Source of the DNA: BOG-1155 sp963717985
GTDB lineage: Bacteria; Desulfobacterota; Syntrophorhabdia; Syntrophorhabdales; WCHB1-27
Length of the DNA: 64,000 nucleotides
Reading direction: 5' to 3'
NCBI GenBank assembly: GCA_963717985.1
Contig: CAVQYC010000001.1
Span: forward strand, 434,001-498,000
Of the stretch, positions 63,023 through 64,000 are shown in pieces (position 1 is the stretch's first letter; the number at the start of each line of letters is the position of its first letter). The notes below the pieces were generated by a model. It had not been told where the DNA came from. It saw nothing but the letters and a program-made list of their open reading frames with translations, and searched no databases. Made by a program: the position numbers and the translations under genes.

Positions 63023-63880
63023 ATGGTGACGTTGACGTACTACCCGGGTTGTTCTCTCAAGACGGGGAGCAAGTTCTACGAGACCTCGATTCAGAAGGTG
63101 TTTTCAACCTACGACATCGAGCTCAGGGAGCTTCCTGACTGGTCGTGTTGCGGCGCATCGGCGGCCCATACAATCGATGAGGAGCTTGCCCACGTGCTCG
63201 TGGCGCGGAACCTCGCCCTTGCTGAAAAGGAGGAGCTGACGTTCTTTGCGCCCTGCTCGGCCTGCTACAGCCGCTCAAAGATCACCAACGATACGATACG
63301 CAACGATATAAGCCTGCAGGACCGGCTGAATGGTGTCATCGCGCCCCTGGAGTGCACCGGATCGCTGGAAATAAAGAATATTATCGAGGTGCTCGACGAT
63401 CACGTCGGCGTTTCCGTTATTGCGAAAAAAAGGCCCTTCGACCTGTCCGCCTTACGGGTAGTGCCCTATTACGGCTGCGTGCTCACGCGCCTTATGCGGG
63501 TGAAGCCCTTTGACGACAGGGAGGACCCGAGGAGCATGGACGGGCTCCTCGGGGCGCTCGGCGCGACCGTCCTGGCCTGGCCCTTTAAAATGGAGTGCTG
63601 CGGGGCCACCAAGACGCTGACCGACAAAAAGATGACCGTGCGCCTCTCCGAGCGGATTATGGGTCGGGCGATAAGCGCGGGGGCAGACGCAATCGTCACC
63701 CCTTGCCCGCTGTGCCAGATGAACCTCGATCTGCTGCCGAGCCTAGGGAGCACTGCCCCGGTGATCCCCACGCTGTTTCTGTCGGAGGTCTTTGAGCTTG
63801 CCCTTTACGGCCGGATGATCGGTATGAGTTCCCACCTTGTTCCCGCGGAGCCGGTACTGAACAAAATCAAGGAGGCGTGA
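63023..63880 (+). CDS. hdrB: HdrB-like protein with two CCG domains
   Basis: 285 residues with two cysteine-rich CCG domains: YYPGCSLKTG, WSCCGAS, CSACY in the first and YYGCVLTR, MECCGATKT, CPLCQMN in the second. In methanogens HdrB binds two noncubane clusters and reduces the heterodisulfide; methanogenic cofactors are not expected here, so it probably serves an alternative acceptor such as the methylene-THF reductase step. That role is inferred from position after acs genes. Confidence 0.9.
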   Translation: MVTLTYYPGCSLKTGSKFYETSIQKVFSTYDIELRELPDWSCCGASAAHTIDEELAHVLVARNLALAEKEELTFFAPCSACYSRSKITNDTIRNDISLQDRLNGVIAPLECTGSLEIKNIIEVLDDHVGVSVIAKKRPFDLSALRVVPYYGCVLTRLMRVKPFDDREDPRSMDGLLGALGATVLAWPFKMECCGATKTLTDKKMTVRLSERIMGRAISAGADAIVTPCPLCQMNLDLLPSLGSTAPVIPTLFLSEVFELALYGRMIGMSSHLVPAEPVLNKIKEA

Positions 63881-63884
63881 GGCT

Positions 63885-64000
63885 ATGGAGGCGCAAGAGG
63901 CACTCGATTTCATCAAGGCCCAGGATCCGGAAGGGGGCGAGCGTCTGAAGCGTCTGCTCGACAAGAAATCTGTGCTGGCTGACGGGAACGTCTACGGCGA
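63885..64000 (+). CDS. Start of next operon gene (cut by window edge)
   Basis: The 38 visible residues (MEAQEALDFIKAQDPEGGER, LKRLLDKKSVLADGNVYG) follow an AGGAGG ribosome site 4 bases after hdrB. Too short to name. An HdrA- or electron-transfer-related gene would fit the order, but nothing in the visible part proves it. Confidence 0.6.
   Translation, partial: MEAQEALDFIKAQDPEGGERLKRLLDKKSVLADGNVYG

Overview
The window (about 64 kb, GC-rich, tightly packed genes with many 4-26 bp overlaps) looks like chromosome of a strictly anaerobic, Desulfobacterota-type (syntrophic or acetogen-like) bacterium. This is inferred from gene content: a complete carbonyl branch and most of the methyl branch of the reductive acetyl-CoA pathway, HdrC/HdrB-like iron-sulfur proteins, a molybdenum hydroxylase of the 4-hydroxybenzoyl-CoA reductase type, selenocysteine machinery (selA) and a LarA-type nickel racemase. 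Species cannot be fixed from sequence alone.

Layout. 1-9.2 kb: housekeeping genes (gatB cut by the window edge, mtnA, SAM hydrolase, ilvE, hpt, a UPF0173 hydrolase, eno, larA) and a shortened DnaQ-type exonuclease gene. 9.3-10.7 kb: a carboxyltransferase subunit. 11-19.9 kb: an apparent catabolic cluster (IclR regulator, three-subunit molybdenum hydroxylase, acyl-adenylate/CoA ligase, TRAP binding protein). Its FAD subunit carries a whole GltD-like NAD(P)H oxidoreductase module inserted inside its iron-sulfur loop. 20-28.7 kb: an orphan sigma factor with a terminator in its leader, a B12/radical SAM protein, selA, a pseudouridine synthase, pgeF, an NtrY-like kinase, smpB and the tmRNA gene ssrA.

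28.7-46.9 kb: mobile DNA integrated at the 3' end of ssrA. Three att-like copies of the ssrA end (28711, 38017, 46879) and two different tyrosine recombinases suggest two elements in tandem, about 9.3 and 8.9 kb. The first carries an integrase, a HicA/MerR-HicB toxin-antitoxin pair, a duplicated DUF1566 protein, an array of six small hairpins, an AlpA-like regulator, a methyltransferase with a C-terminal nuclease-like domain and a PIN-like protein. The second carries a recombinase broken by an IS1182-like element, an HUH replication initiator and unknown genes; a second IS copy in opposite orientation breaks another small gene. Each element holds one copy of a non-coding element whose two hairpins are kept by compensatory changes.

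47-51.3 kb: a PEP-CTERM-like exported protein and a tatD / cysteine hydrolase / GerMN / serS operon. 51.4-64 kb: the acetyl-CoA pathway operon fhs-folD-small ORF-acsD-acsA-acsB-[cobalamin riboswitch]-acsC-acsE-hdrC-hdrB. The riboswitch sits just ahead of the gene for the corrinoid protein subunit. acsE has a one-base frameshift. Several gaps between the acs genes hold repeats, one of which recurs next to ilvE.
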